Shown here: positions 1-6,615 of the stretch, one piece after another | Layout: the number at the start of each line of letters is the position of its first letter | Numbering within the stretch: the first letter of the stretch is position 1 | DNA from: Chalciporus piperatus | Lineage: Eukaryota > Basidiomycota > Agaricomycetes > Boletales > Boletaceae | Reading direction: 5' to 3' | NCBI GenBank assembly: GCA_038093975.1 | Contig: JBBPTG010000461.1 | Coordinates: 1-12,011 of the forward strand | Length of the DNA stretch: 12,011 bases | The notes under the pieces: model-generated | Database searches by the model: none | What the model was told of the DNA's origin: nothing | What the model saw: only the letters and a program-made list of their open reading frames with translations | Made by a program: the position numbers and the translations under genes

Positions 1-238
1 ACATCACGCGTGGTGCGAGGTTCTCGCATTTGTCTGTCACGCTCGCTCGCAAGCTCGCTTGTGTCACAGAATGGCCATTTAAGTACAATTCAGCCATTGT
101 CATTGCTAAGTATCACCAATGTTTGGAGTCCTGACAGGATGGGGGACAGACAACTTGTAAATTGTTAACTTTGATATACATACAACAAAAGGTTTCGCTT
201 GTTACATTAAATAATTCTGGGCATTGCGGGACGCAGCA

Positions 239-841
239 TTATGTAAAGTGTACTGTGGAGACAGCTATGGGCGCCTGGGCCAGGTTCTGACCGACGAGTA
301 GTCGATGCACCAACATGGATGGAGCAGGTCCACCCAAACGTCTAGCCATATTTCCGCCGAGCTTGACCTGGTCCGTCACATCCAGAAGGTTCACATCACT
401 TATATAGTGCAGCTTTAATCCTATGATAATAATAGCTCGATTGTGAGTCCACATGTTTCTCGATGGGCAGTGAATCATTTACCTTTAATAGTGGTCGAAA
501 ACTTGCTTGGGGGGGATATGTAGCAGAGTGAGAGCATGGTCAAATAAGCTTGCAGTGCAGAGACATTTTGTCGACTATAGTCAGAGTATTGGTGGTGGTA
601 GAATCCCGCCGCTCTCAGAATCCTGATGAGTTGACGGTATGTGCTCGCTACGACGAAATCCATTAGTCAAACATGTCAGCACCATAAATGATTACATACA
701 GCGACGCGACTGCCACCCATTCGGGAGGGGATCTTCCGTGGGACGAGTGAAAATGTCATAAGAAATACCATAGGTTCCCCTGGGTTGTAGTATCAGTGGA
801 GGTAACTGGCCCCAGAGCCACGGATAGTGCGCCATTGCCAT
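239..841 (-). CDS. Spliced gene, VapD/Cas2-like small protein (162 aa, three exons)
   Basis: Exons 841-700, 647-483 and 420-239 join in frame to 162 codons ending in TAA at 239-241. Both introns are GT-AG (52 and 62 nt) with branch-like ACTAAT and CTCAC. The ATG at 841 lies in a strong GCCATGGC context; in-frame ATG 835 is an alternative. Visible motifs: GISYDI (residues 25-30, Asp29), an amphipathic stretch TYRQLIRILRAAGF (50-63), HQYSDY (66-71), IKGLKLHYI (101-109) and VKLGG (121-125). The order strand with Asp, helix ending in GF, then a Q-x-S-x-Y strand matches the VapD/Cas2-like ferredoxin fold. Bacterial VapD proteins are small endoribonucleases, often of toxin-antitoxin pairs; whether this fungal protein cleaves RNA is unknown. 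It is longer than the bacterial forms, with an insert after the Asp and a C-terminal extension. No signal peptide or clear membrane segment. The gene model is firmer than the family call. The divergent neighbour shares its promoter region. Confidence 0.62.
421..482 (-). other. Intron 2 of the VapD-like gene (62 nt)
   Basis: Donor GTAAAT at 482, acceptor ATCATAG ending at 421, and a CTCAC branch-like sequence about 20 nt before the acceptor. Splicing is phase 1 and joins two frames that are each closed by stops when unspliced. Confidence 0.75.
648..699 (-). other. Intron 1 of the VapD-like gene (52 nt)
   Basis: Donor GTATGT at 699, acceptor CGTAG ending at 648, and branch-like GACTAAT 12-15 nt upstream of the acceptor. 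Phase 1. Removing it links the exon with the YDI motif to the exon with the helix and HQYSDY. Confidence 0.72.
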
Positions 842-965
842 GGCAGGAAGCGCAAAGGATGAGGTGAACAAAGAATGTCAATGGAGAGGGTCGAGGAATA
901 ATTGTAGGGCTGAGGTGGTACTAGGGAGCTTAAGTAGTTAAACCGAACAATAGCAACAGGTAGAG

Positions 966-1255
966 TGGCAAGGACGCCACAAATGCCAGAACAAAAGGCC
1001 ATTGATGAATATTACGTAAATCGCCACAGCATCGTTGAAATCGGACTACTAAATTCAGATTTGATCAATAATAGCAACACGCCACACCAAAAGGCCATTG
1101 TCTGACAGTGACTGGCAAGGACGCCACAAATGCCAGAACAAAAGGCCATTGTTGAATATTATGTAAATCGCCACAGCATCGTTGACAATCGGACTACTAA
1201 ATTCAGATTTGATCAATAATAGCAACACGCCACACCAAAAGGCCATTGTCTGACA
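966..1255. repeat. 147/148-bp tandem duplication, two copies
   Basis: Copy 1 (966-1112) begins TGGCAAGGACGCCAC and copy 2 (1113-1255) begins with the same word. They differ by a few substitutions and one inserted base (TTGAAATC against TTGACAATC). Each copy contains two related CAAAAGGCCATTG words, so an older sub-duplication may underlie it. The bZIP-type word TTACGTAA in copy 1 (1012-1019) is TTATGTAA in copy 2 (1159-1166), a C-to-T change at a CpG. Confidence 0.93.
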
Positions 1256-1270
1256 AAGCTGCACTGGGAA

Positions 1271-1278
1271 TATAAATA
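1271..1278 (+). promoter_or_regulatory. TATA box of the plus-strand gene
   Basis: TATAAATA lies 39-46 bases upstream of the ATG at 1317, just beyond the tandem duplication. This spacing implies a very short 5' leader if it is used. Confidence 0.5.
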
Positions 1279-1316
1279 ACTGATAGACGCGTTGAGCCCA
1301 ACGACAAGCTTTGACC

Positions 1317-2214
1317 ATGTCTAGGCTCAACCCCAGCCAACGGACTCGTGTCGATGAGGCAGTCCTCGCTCAGCAGCTTGCTCATTATTTTCAAATCGTT
1401 GCCGAGGACACAGAGTTCCTCGCCCAAGATCCCACCCGTCGCACACAGGTCTTGGCGCAGATATACAACTTCCCACAAGTGAAGCCCGATATCTCTCCAG
1501 AACATTTCTTGAGCACGCCGCCTGACGAGCATTTTCGTCTCGCCAATGACATGATCAAGAAACTCACGCCACCGCAGTCATTCGAAGAGTGAGTACTAAA
1601 ATTGTTCCCGTGTTACCCTCTTCCACTACTTGATGACCCATAGTCGTGCCCTACGCCTTCATTACGCAGCGCCTGTTGCGATGCGCTTCCATGAGTCCAA
1701 GATCATGATCCACCCTCAGCAAGTCGTGATCCGCATCGAATTGCAGAAGGAGAAACTGTACGTGCTTCAGAGCGTTTTTCGTGCGTTTATCTCCTGAGCA
1801 GGTTGTGTCCTCCACAATGTCAGTATGACTGAGTGGTACAACCATGTGTGGCCCACTCTTTTCCCAGATCGCACCCCAGCATCAATTCCGCAGTCGACCC
1901 CACCCAGCCATGTGCAAGTTCTTACCCCTCCTGGAACTGTTTCTACGGTGCCCAAGCGGGTCTCTACCGATGACGTTGACGAATTTCTGAAGAGTCCGCA
2001 AAGCCTTGTGGGGAGGCGGTTTGTCTACCATCCGCCTGTGGGCGCTGAAGGCAATCATGGAGGTTACGAAGTGCTTTCGTATACTGTGTGCAAGCGCGAC
2101 GGAGGTGTTGAGCACGACTATCAGGTCTCGCTTGAGGAATTCGCCTGGAGTCCCGTTCCTATGGACCGATTGGATATTCACCACTTCCTCACCCACTCGA
2201 CCTTCGCTGGATAA
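1317..2214 (+). CDS. Hypothetical protein, three exons, 258 aa
   Basis: Exons 1317-1588, 1644-1757 and 1824-2214 join to 259 codons ending in TAA. I do not recognise the protein. Residues 1-91 are helical and charged, with QQLAHYFQIVAED and repeated Asp/Glu-Phe positions. Residues 92-129 include LRLHYAAPVAMRFHESK. About 147-175 is a Pro/Thr/Ser-rich linker. The C-terminus has alternating hydrophobic strands (LVGRRFVYHP 190-199, YEVLSYTVCK 210-219, HDYQVSLEEF 226-235), which could be a small beta barrel, perhaps Tudor- or chromo-like. That fold idea is weak. The ATG at 1317 is preferred because it follows the TATA box at the usual distance. No signal peptide or membrane segment. An earlier acceptor for intron 2 at 1801 would end the protein soon after exon 2. 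All exons are intact, so the gene may be functional. It is divergent to the VapD-like gene. Confidence 0.65.
1589..1643 (+). other. Intron 1 of the hypothetical gene (55 nt)
   Basis: Donor GTGAGT at 1589 and acceptor CCATAG ending at 1643. Phase 2: the split codon becomes GAT. Without splicing the frame stops at once (TGA at 1590-1592). Confidence 0.75.
1758..1823 (+). other. Intron 2 of the hypothetical gene (66 nt)
   Basis: Donor GTACGT at 1758 and acceptor TGTCAG ending at 1823. This acceptor enters the long 1825-2214 frame. A nearer AG at 1800-1801 would give a 44-nt intron but leads to an early TGA, so the 66-nt version is preferred. Confidence 0.65.
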
Positions 2215-2528
2215 CTGGTACACTTCCGGTGTCCCCATCGGGCTGTCTCTTTTGTATGATATAGACTACATTTCTGCAGTTTGAAGCATATTGAAAGCCA
2301 GGTAGAGGATGCCATAGCATGCTTAAATTACAAATGATTTTCTTCAAAAAAAGAAGCAACAAGTACTTGAACGAACTTCTGACGGGAGGACGAACATCAC
2401 CTAACCGTCTATCGACGGCTTGCCTCATAGACGGGCTGGTCACCAGACTAGCTTCGTCGAGAATGTTCAACACTGTCGGAACTAAACTGTCTGATATCCA
2501 TTGAGCACAGCACTAAGCAATACCATAG
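2215..2528. other. Intergenic stretch without a supported gene
   Basis: It probably holds the 3' untranslated region of the upstream gene and either the start or a lost first exon of the next gene. The end (ACTAAGCAATACCATAG, finishing at 2528) looks like a branch point plus 3' splice site. A palindromic CTGGTCACCAG word lies at 2436-2446. Short open frames here show no convincing protein. Confidence 0.5.
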
Positions 2529-2855
2529 CCTCTGGGCACTCTGTCTGAGGCGGAGGACGTCCGGGAAATGGCCTTTCTGGGAGCGAGCTGTGTGCTCAAT
2601 TTCATTTACGAGGGCAGCACCTGGCCCGTTCCCGCCAAAGACATCCCGAGCCCGCCCGCATTTCGCGTCCTGCCCGGCATGGACGGCATTATCGACCTCG
2701 ATGCCAGGTGGGACGACCATCCCGACCACTGGGGAGGAAGATCGTGCCTCATCATCCGGGGTCGCCCAATCCCGCAGTACTACTGGCGTGATCTGTAGAG
2801 CCATCGCTCGACGGACCAGTGGAGCAGGATCAAGAGCCAGTGGGGCCGTTGTGAG

Positions 2856-2905
2856 GTATGTTCGCCGAATTGGCACCTACTCAATCGTTCTCACCACTGG
2901 CACAG
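2856..2905 (+). other. Intron of the broken hypothetical gene (50 nt)
   Basis: Donor GTATGT at 2856, CTCAC branch-like word at 2890-2894 and acceptor GCACAG ending at 2905. Phase 0. It joins the QW-IK-W exon to the FRQGTVEDF exon. Confidence 0.7.
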
Positions 2906-3031
2906 GCGATTGTCACCCGGTTCCGCCAGGGAACTGTCGAGGATTTCCGCACGGCACTTTGTGATGCTGATGGCCAACGCCTGCCCATCGAGGAGATTTG
3001 CAAACACATCCGTAGAGAGAGGGTCGAGGAA

Positions 3032-3051
3032 GACAGCCAGCGACAGCCAGC
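3032..3051 (+). repeat. 10-bp tandem duplication causing a frameshift
   Basis: GACAGCCAGC occurs twice in direct succession (3032-3041 and 3042-3051). Ten extra bases move the downstream frame by +1. With one copy, the upstream and downstream coding runs would share a frame. Confidence 0.85.
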
Positions 3052-3417
3052 TTGCCCTCCAAGCCAAGGAGCGCCTCGGTGGGGCAGTGACCACCTATCG
3101 AAAGGGCTCCAACAAATTTACGACCGAAAACCCTCGGGTCATCGCCCGCAAGGCGAGGGCCCAGGGGTTCGTACTACCTATTCGCCCCCCTACGCCTTCG
3201 TGGCCTGTCCCGAACGTGCCCAGTACTATGTAATCAGTTGTTAGCACTCGTGTCTTCCATTACACGAAAGAGGGGAAGAAAGTCCCAACATTATGTTTGC
3301 CTCACTTTGCCTACTAGTACATCGGTTATAGTCCATAGTAGTTTCGAGTTTGTGTGGATGGGGTACGGAATGATCACACACTAGTTCTGCAGGAAAGGGT
3401 TGATGCGAACATTGATT

Positions 3418-3660
3418 TCAACCGAGGGCGATAGTGATGCGACAAGTTGACCAAGCGAAACACCAGGCAATTCCATGAACATAAATGACATTGATGCCAG
3501 CAGCGCCTTTCCCCAGACGCATTGGGTACACCATCAGAACCCAGTAGACGATCACGCACGTTATCGAGTATGTCATCTCGCCGATGCGCTGAGCGATGGC
3601 CAAAACATACGGGGAATAAATCCGACTGGAGGCCTCTCGACTGGAGATACCTAGGGGTGA
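3418..3660 (-). pseudogene. Membrane-protein-like 3' gene fragment
   Basis: An open minus-strand frame, without an ATG at its start, runs to TGA at 3418-3420. It has two hydrophobic runs, SITCVIVYWVLMVYP and GINVIYVHGIAWCFAW, separated by a short basic loop (MRLGKGAA). This suggests the last two membrane helices of a multi-pass protein. I do not recognise the family. There is no visible upstream exon; the frame runs back to a stop near 3688 and the adjacent sequence is a chitin-synthase relic in another frame. It may be a fragment of an unrelated gene or a chance hydrophobic frame. Confidence 0.3.
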
Positions 3661-3703
3661 CTCACGCCCAACTTGACCATTGGCTCTCTATACCACCCAC
3701 AAC

Positions 3704-4335
3704 CCGACCTCGAACACATTGACGTTTCGCTTGGCAACCTCCGTCAAGCCCAAACTGCGAACCTGCCCCTTGACACTCCGCTCCTGCAACTGATCGGGCG
3801 ACTGCGAGTCCATGGGGATTCACGCAGAACACAAACCAGCTGCGTGTCTCCGTACGCATATCTAACGGGGGCCCAGGGCAGCTTGGAACTCTCCCGCAAT
3901 GCAGGGCGTCGTTCAGCGCATCGTCGTCATCACGTTGTTGCTCCTCAGCGCCGCGCGCCTTCTCAGAGTGAGGGCATCCGTTTGATGGTACCCTTGCGAG
4001 GTGTCGAAGGCGCACGCATGGGCTTAACAATTTGTTGATCGACGACGATCGTATCTTCGTTCTTGGGGTGTGCCTGAGCGGCGATCGCCTTACCGGTGGG
4101 AAGGCCCTTGACGAATAGCTTGATGGAACCCCCACCCTCGGGGCCAGCTGGGAACCACGAAGGAGGGAGCCGAAAACGGGGTTGAGGGCGTCGAAGCTGC
4201 GCTCGAGGAAGCCCTCAGCGGAGTAGGGGACAGGACCGTTGAAGTGGTTGACAGCGAACGTTGGGAATCCCGAACGATCCGCAGCCCCGACCTTGAATGA
4301 TGAGTTGTTGCCCCAGCGTTTGCCGAAGGCTTCCT
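3704..4335 (-). pseudogene. Relic of the myosin-motor domain of a class V/VII chitin synthase
   Basis: The family makes cell-wall chitin and carries an N-terminal myosin-like motor that guides it to growth sites. In minus order: EAFGKRWG and SSFKVGA (4333 on), NHFNGPV, EGFLER and FGSLLRGS (to about 4160). A second frame holds SIKLFVKG, GKAIAAQAHPKNEDTI and KPMRAPSTPRKGTIKRMP (about 4125-3966), ending in TGA at 3963-3965. A third has CIAGEFQAAL (about 3902-3874). Next comes ETRSWFVFCVNP, then DSQSPDQL, ERSVKGQVRSLGL and KRNVNVFEV, ending near 3704. The pieces keep the family's order and roughly its spacing, so this is one stretch broken by small indels (near 4155, near 3870 in a C/G run, and near 3808). 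The catalytic chitin synthase domain and the front of the motor are absent. Family recognition is from memory of conserved blocks; the identity is strong. Confidence 0.82.
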
Positions 4336-4900
4336 TAAGTATTGATGAGAGTGGACGACGTATTCCTATTGATAGTAGGGTACGCACCACCAACACAGAT
4401 AGAGCGTGTTAATCAACCCGACGCGGCCTCGAGTTTTCCCAGCGACCGTGAAGTCACAGTCCGGAGAGGCTCTTGAAACTAAGTCGCGAAATCGATGCGA
4501 GTCGAGGTGAAAAGTCTTCATCTGACAAAGGCACCCTCCGCATTTACGGGCGGTGGGGATGGTAAGCAGTACATGAGGTACTTTTCCATTGCAGGATGCT
4601 TTAGTACTAGTAGCGGGAGTTGACCTAGTACGAGAGTGAACGGGAGTTAGCCTATAGAACCTTAGTCTGGTGACCAGACCTGTGACGGTGTTGCCGCGAA
4701 CTGAGTCGAGCCGAATCGAAGTGCAGAATTCGTTCCAACTTCGAAGTTCGAAGTGGAACGAACCGAAGTTATTCGAAGGGGGGCCCTTGGACCTGAACCC
4801 CAGTGAAAAATGGATATACCTAGATCGACTAGGATAGTGGTGAATAGGTTGTGAATGTACCCATAATGTACCCGAGTCTACCCAAAATATACCCAAACAA
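4336..4900. other. Gene-free stretch with small inverted and phased repeats
   Basis: Long frames on either strand here show no recognisable protein. Visible structure: TAGTCTGGTGACCAG at 4663-4677, an imperfect palindrome at 4731-4760, a CCTAG-ATCGA-CTAGG hairpin at 4819-4833, and four TACCC words at 10-11 base spacing (4858-4894). It may be degraded transposon sequence. Confidence 0.4.
4731..4760. repeat. Imperfect palindrome with TTCGAA cores
   Basis: CGTTCCAACTTCGAA is followed by its near reverse complement TTCGAAGTGGAACG, lacking one T. Arms of about 14-15 bases with almost no loop. Further TTCGAA words lie nearby. Confidence 0.75.
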
Positions 4901-5381
4901 ATGAACTCCTTCGTGAGAGGGTTGTTCTGTGCGAGGAATGAGGGAAAAGTATTAGTTCGTCACGTGATACTTTTCCGCGGGATTCAGAGAGCGAGAGGAC
5001 TTAGAGAGGAATGCGAGAGGCAAAGAGATATTGCTTTCGTCACGCAAAACTTAATCCTAGTTTCGGTGGTTGTCTGGGAAGGCAGGCGTGAGGGTGCCGA
5101 CCGCGCGATAGGGGCGAGGAGCGATAGGGGCCGGCAAGCACCCGAAGAGAGAATCCGAGAAGGGGAACGCCTGGCCTTCAGAGCGCGTGGAGGATCCGAA
5201 TCGCGCCGAGGTGTCCGACGAGAAGAGAGAAGCGGGCCGGACAGGGGCACGAAGAGAACCTGAACAAAAGCGCAGCTTACAACCCGGGCCAAGGTCCGGC
5301 CTTCGGCCAGGACACACTCCTGAAGCTGCGTGGTCAAGAAAGCAAATGTATTTGAGCGTCGAGCTAAGAGATCGGAGGCAA
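4901..5381. other. GC-rich noncoding tail, possible 3' terminal region of the DIRS-like element
   Basis: No frame here resembles a known protein. Open frames are long on both strands because purine-rich, GC-rich sequence lacks stops. It contains GCGATAGGGG twice (5105-5114, 5121-5130) and a strong hairpin, GTCCGGCC-TTC-GGCC(A)GGAC (5294-5313). Tyrosine-recombinase retrotransposons carry structured terminal repeats after the recombinase gene, so this is where that end should be, but the boundary cannot be fixed from one copy. Confidence 0.35.
4943..4976. repeat. Inverted repeat with 10-bp perfect arms
   Basis: GGAAAAGTAT (4943-4952) pairs with ATACTTTTCC (4967-4976) around a 14-base loop that ends in the CACGTG palindrome (4961-4966). 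It lies at the left limit of the GC-rich tail downstream of the recombinase gene. Confidence 0.8.
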
Positions 5382-6615
5382 CTAAGTTAGGTCGTGGCGG
5401 CGAATGAAGTCTGTGATAACGGTATCAACGTTCTGTAAACGAGCTACATCGACGGAGGAAGAAATAAAGAGAGGGATGACCGTCTCGATGCGCCGCCAAT
5501 AGTCCAAGAAGGCGCGGGAGGACCATCTTCCCTGTACCGCTATAATGTCAGGGTTGACACCTTCGAGCAGAAGCTCGGTGGTGCCTCCGATGCGAAAGGC
5601 GTGACCCGGCATGACTGGGTAACCGTGTTGAGACCAGACCTCGTTGCAGCGTTGGATGAAAGTATCTTTGAGTAAAGGGACCCAACTGTTGCCGAAACGC
5701 CAGGAAAATAGGGGAGCGGTAGTGGGGATATCATGATTGATGGTCTGATGAGCGATTAAGGCTCGAAGTGGGCAAGTGCTGTGTGGTCGCTCGGTGACGG
5801 AGATATCTGCACCTCGTTCCTGAGTGGTCTTGGACCACGGAATGTGTAGGGTAATGTATGTGGAGGAATTTGGTAGTGATTTGGGGACGAAAGGGAGGAT
5901 GGCGCGAGTGACGTGTTTGGAGTCGCGGAAATCTTGGGCTGAGCGAGGTAATAGTTCACCTAGACGACAGCAAGACCAGAAGGCCGTACAGGCAACGGCG
6001 TTAACCGCAACGTCGACTGGATCCTCCTTGTTGAGAGATTCGCAAAGCAGGGTGAGGGCTTCGATGGTGACTGGGGGGCGTTTGGCTCTGCGAGAAGATG
6101 GAGGTACCATCTTGGCAAACCCTTGTCGGACGGATCTGAGCATGTCGGAACCATGCCAGGTCGCGCCGTTGACGATGTGCCAAAAATGGAGACCGGCCAG
6201 CCAGTTGTTCAGGGTTTTGTCCGATAGGGTGCCTGCGTGAGATGCCGCGAAGGAGGCTATAAGGTCTTGAGGGGCTGGCATGCGCTGATGTCGTGACTTG
6301 GAAGAGTTTGAAAACGATGGAGTTGGGGAAGCGAGATTCTAGATCTCTCTGCCATTCTTGGCCAGACGGAGTGGTCCACATGAGGAGACGGTCGCTGGCA
6401 AGGACATGAGGACGATGGAGAGACGGTTCGATGCGGGAGGAGACTTTTGGAGTCTTAGGGAAGCGCGGGTTGGCGGTTTGAAGGGATGCTGCGACTGCCG
6501 AGCGAGTTGGATTGGCCAGGTGGGCCGTATTGGACCAGAATAAGGCTGCGGCGGCATTGATGTCAACACCAGCCATGAGTTCGTCGAAAGCGTTAAGAGG
6601 TGGGGGATCGTTCAT
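5382..6615 (-). pseudogene. Tyrosine recombinase of the DIRS/Ngaro-like element, frame-disrupted N-terminus
   Basis: The catalytic part is one open frame, 6281 to 5382 (299 codons from MPAPQDL, extending open to 6341). It would insert the element DNA by strand exchange. The tetrad is visible, numbered from that Met: Arg106 in CCRLGELL, His227 and Arg230 in GHAFRIGGTTELL, Trp253 in QGRWSS and nucleophile Tyr261 in FLDYWRRIE. WLAGLHFWHIVNG (27-39) fits the N-terminal core-binding domain. The expected start lies in another frame: an ATG at 6615 overlaps the end of the RNase H frame by 23 bases and runs through FDELMAG, ANPTRSAVAAS, HRPHVLASDRLLMW and ESRFPNS, to about 6320. The shift between 6341 and 6285, with about 25 expected residues not recognisable, points to a small deletion or frameshift. 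The C-terminal domain alone looks undamaged. Confidence 0.8.

Larger units (their letters stand above)
842..1316. promoter_or_regulatory. Divergent promoter region between the two spliced genes
   Basis: This 475-bp interval separates the start codons of two head-to-head genes, so it should carry both promoters. It contains a 147/148-bp tandem duplication (966-1255), several CAATGG words on the minus strand (GGCCATTG on plus), a perfect TTACGTAA palindrome at 1012-1019 and TATAAATA at 1271-1278. No clear TATA box was seen for the minus-strand gene. The regulatory reading is inferred from gene arrangement and sequence words only. Confidence 0.55.
2529..3233 (+). pseudogene. Broken gene of a fungal hypothetical-protein family
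   Basis: Homologous-looking coding runs from 2529, after a splice-acceptor-like CATAG, to TAA at 3231-3233. Recognisable elements are DQWSRIKSQWG (about 2808-2840), FRQGTVEDFRTAL with DADGQRLP (2921-2990) and TTYRKGSNKF then VIARKARAQGF (about 3090-3170). This order (QW-x2-IK-x2-W, a G-T-x-E-x-F segment, D-x-x-G, a Y-R-K-G block, then a xxAIA-like end) recalls hypothetical proteins common in agaricomycete genomes; no function is known to me. A clean intron (2856-2905) is still present. Two lesions break it: TAG at 2796-2798 inside the first visible exon, and a 10-bp tandem duplication at 3032-3051 that shifts the frame. The first exon and start codon were not found. Most likely a recent pseudogene. 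Confidence 0.6.

Noticed and set aside
793..1002. Minus-strand frame with a hydrophobic, signal-like start in the tandem repeat
   Set aside because: It overlaps the first exon of the VapD-like gene in another frame, lacks conserved features, and its start lies in a duplicated noncoding repeat.
966..1255. CRISPR array
   Set aside because: There are only two long units of about 147 bp in a eukaryotic setting, without short repeats and unique spacers. A VapD/Cas2-like fold nearby does not make it a CRISPR locus.
2448..2876. 142-codon minus-strand frame
   Set aside because: It is antisense to the better supported, intron-containing plus-strand pseudogene, with no protein motif of its own.
3673..4038. 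Plus-strand 121-codon frame
   Set aside because: It is antisense to the chitin synthase relic and shows no motif.
3662..4396. A single 244-codon minus-strand protein
   Set aside because: Only parts of this frame match chitin synthase blocks; other blocks lie in the other two frames. It is a frameshifted relic, not one intact gene.
4858..4894. Telomere-type repeat
   Set aside because: TACCC words are separated by variable bases and do not form the TTAGGG-type arrays used by basidiomycete telomeres.
4901..5263. 120-codon plus-strand open frame and long minus-strand frames over the same bases
   Set aside because: Composition is Arg/Glu- or Ser/Pro-rich with no recognisable motif. GC- and purine-rich sequence lacks stops on both strands, so open frames are expected by chance.
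5382..6281. Phage or bacterial integrase
   Set aside because: It is tyrosine-recombinase in type, but it follows RT and RNase H in a eukaryotic YR retrotransposon order and sits beside intron-containing fungal genes.
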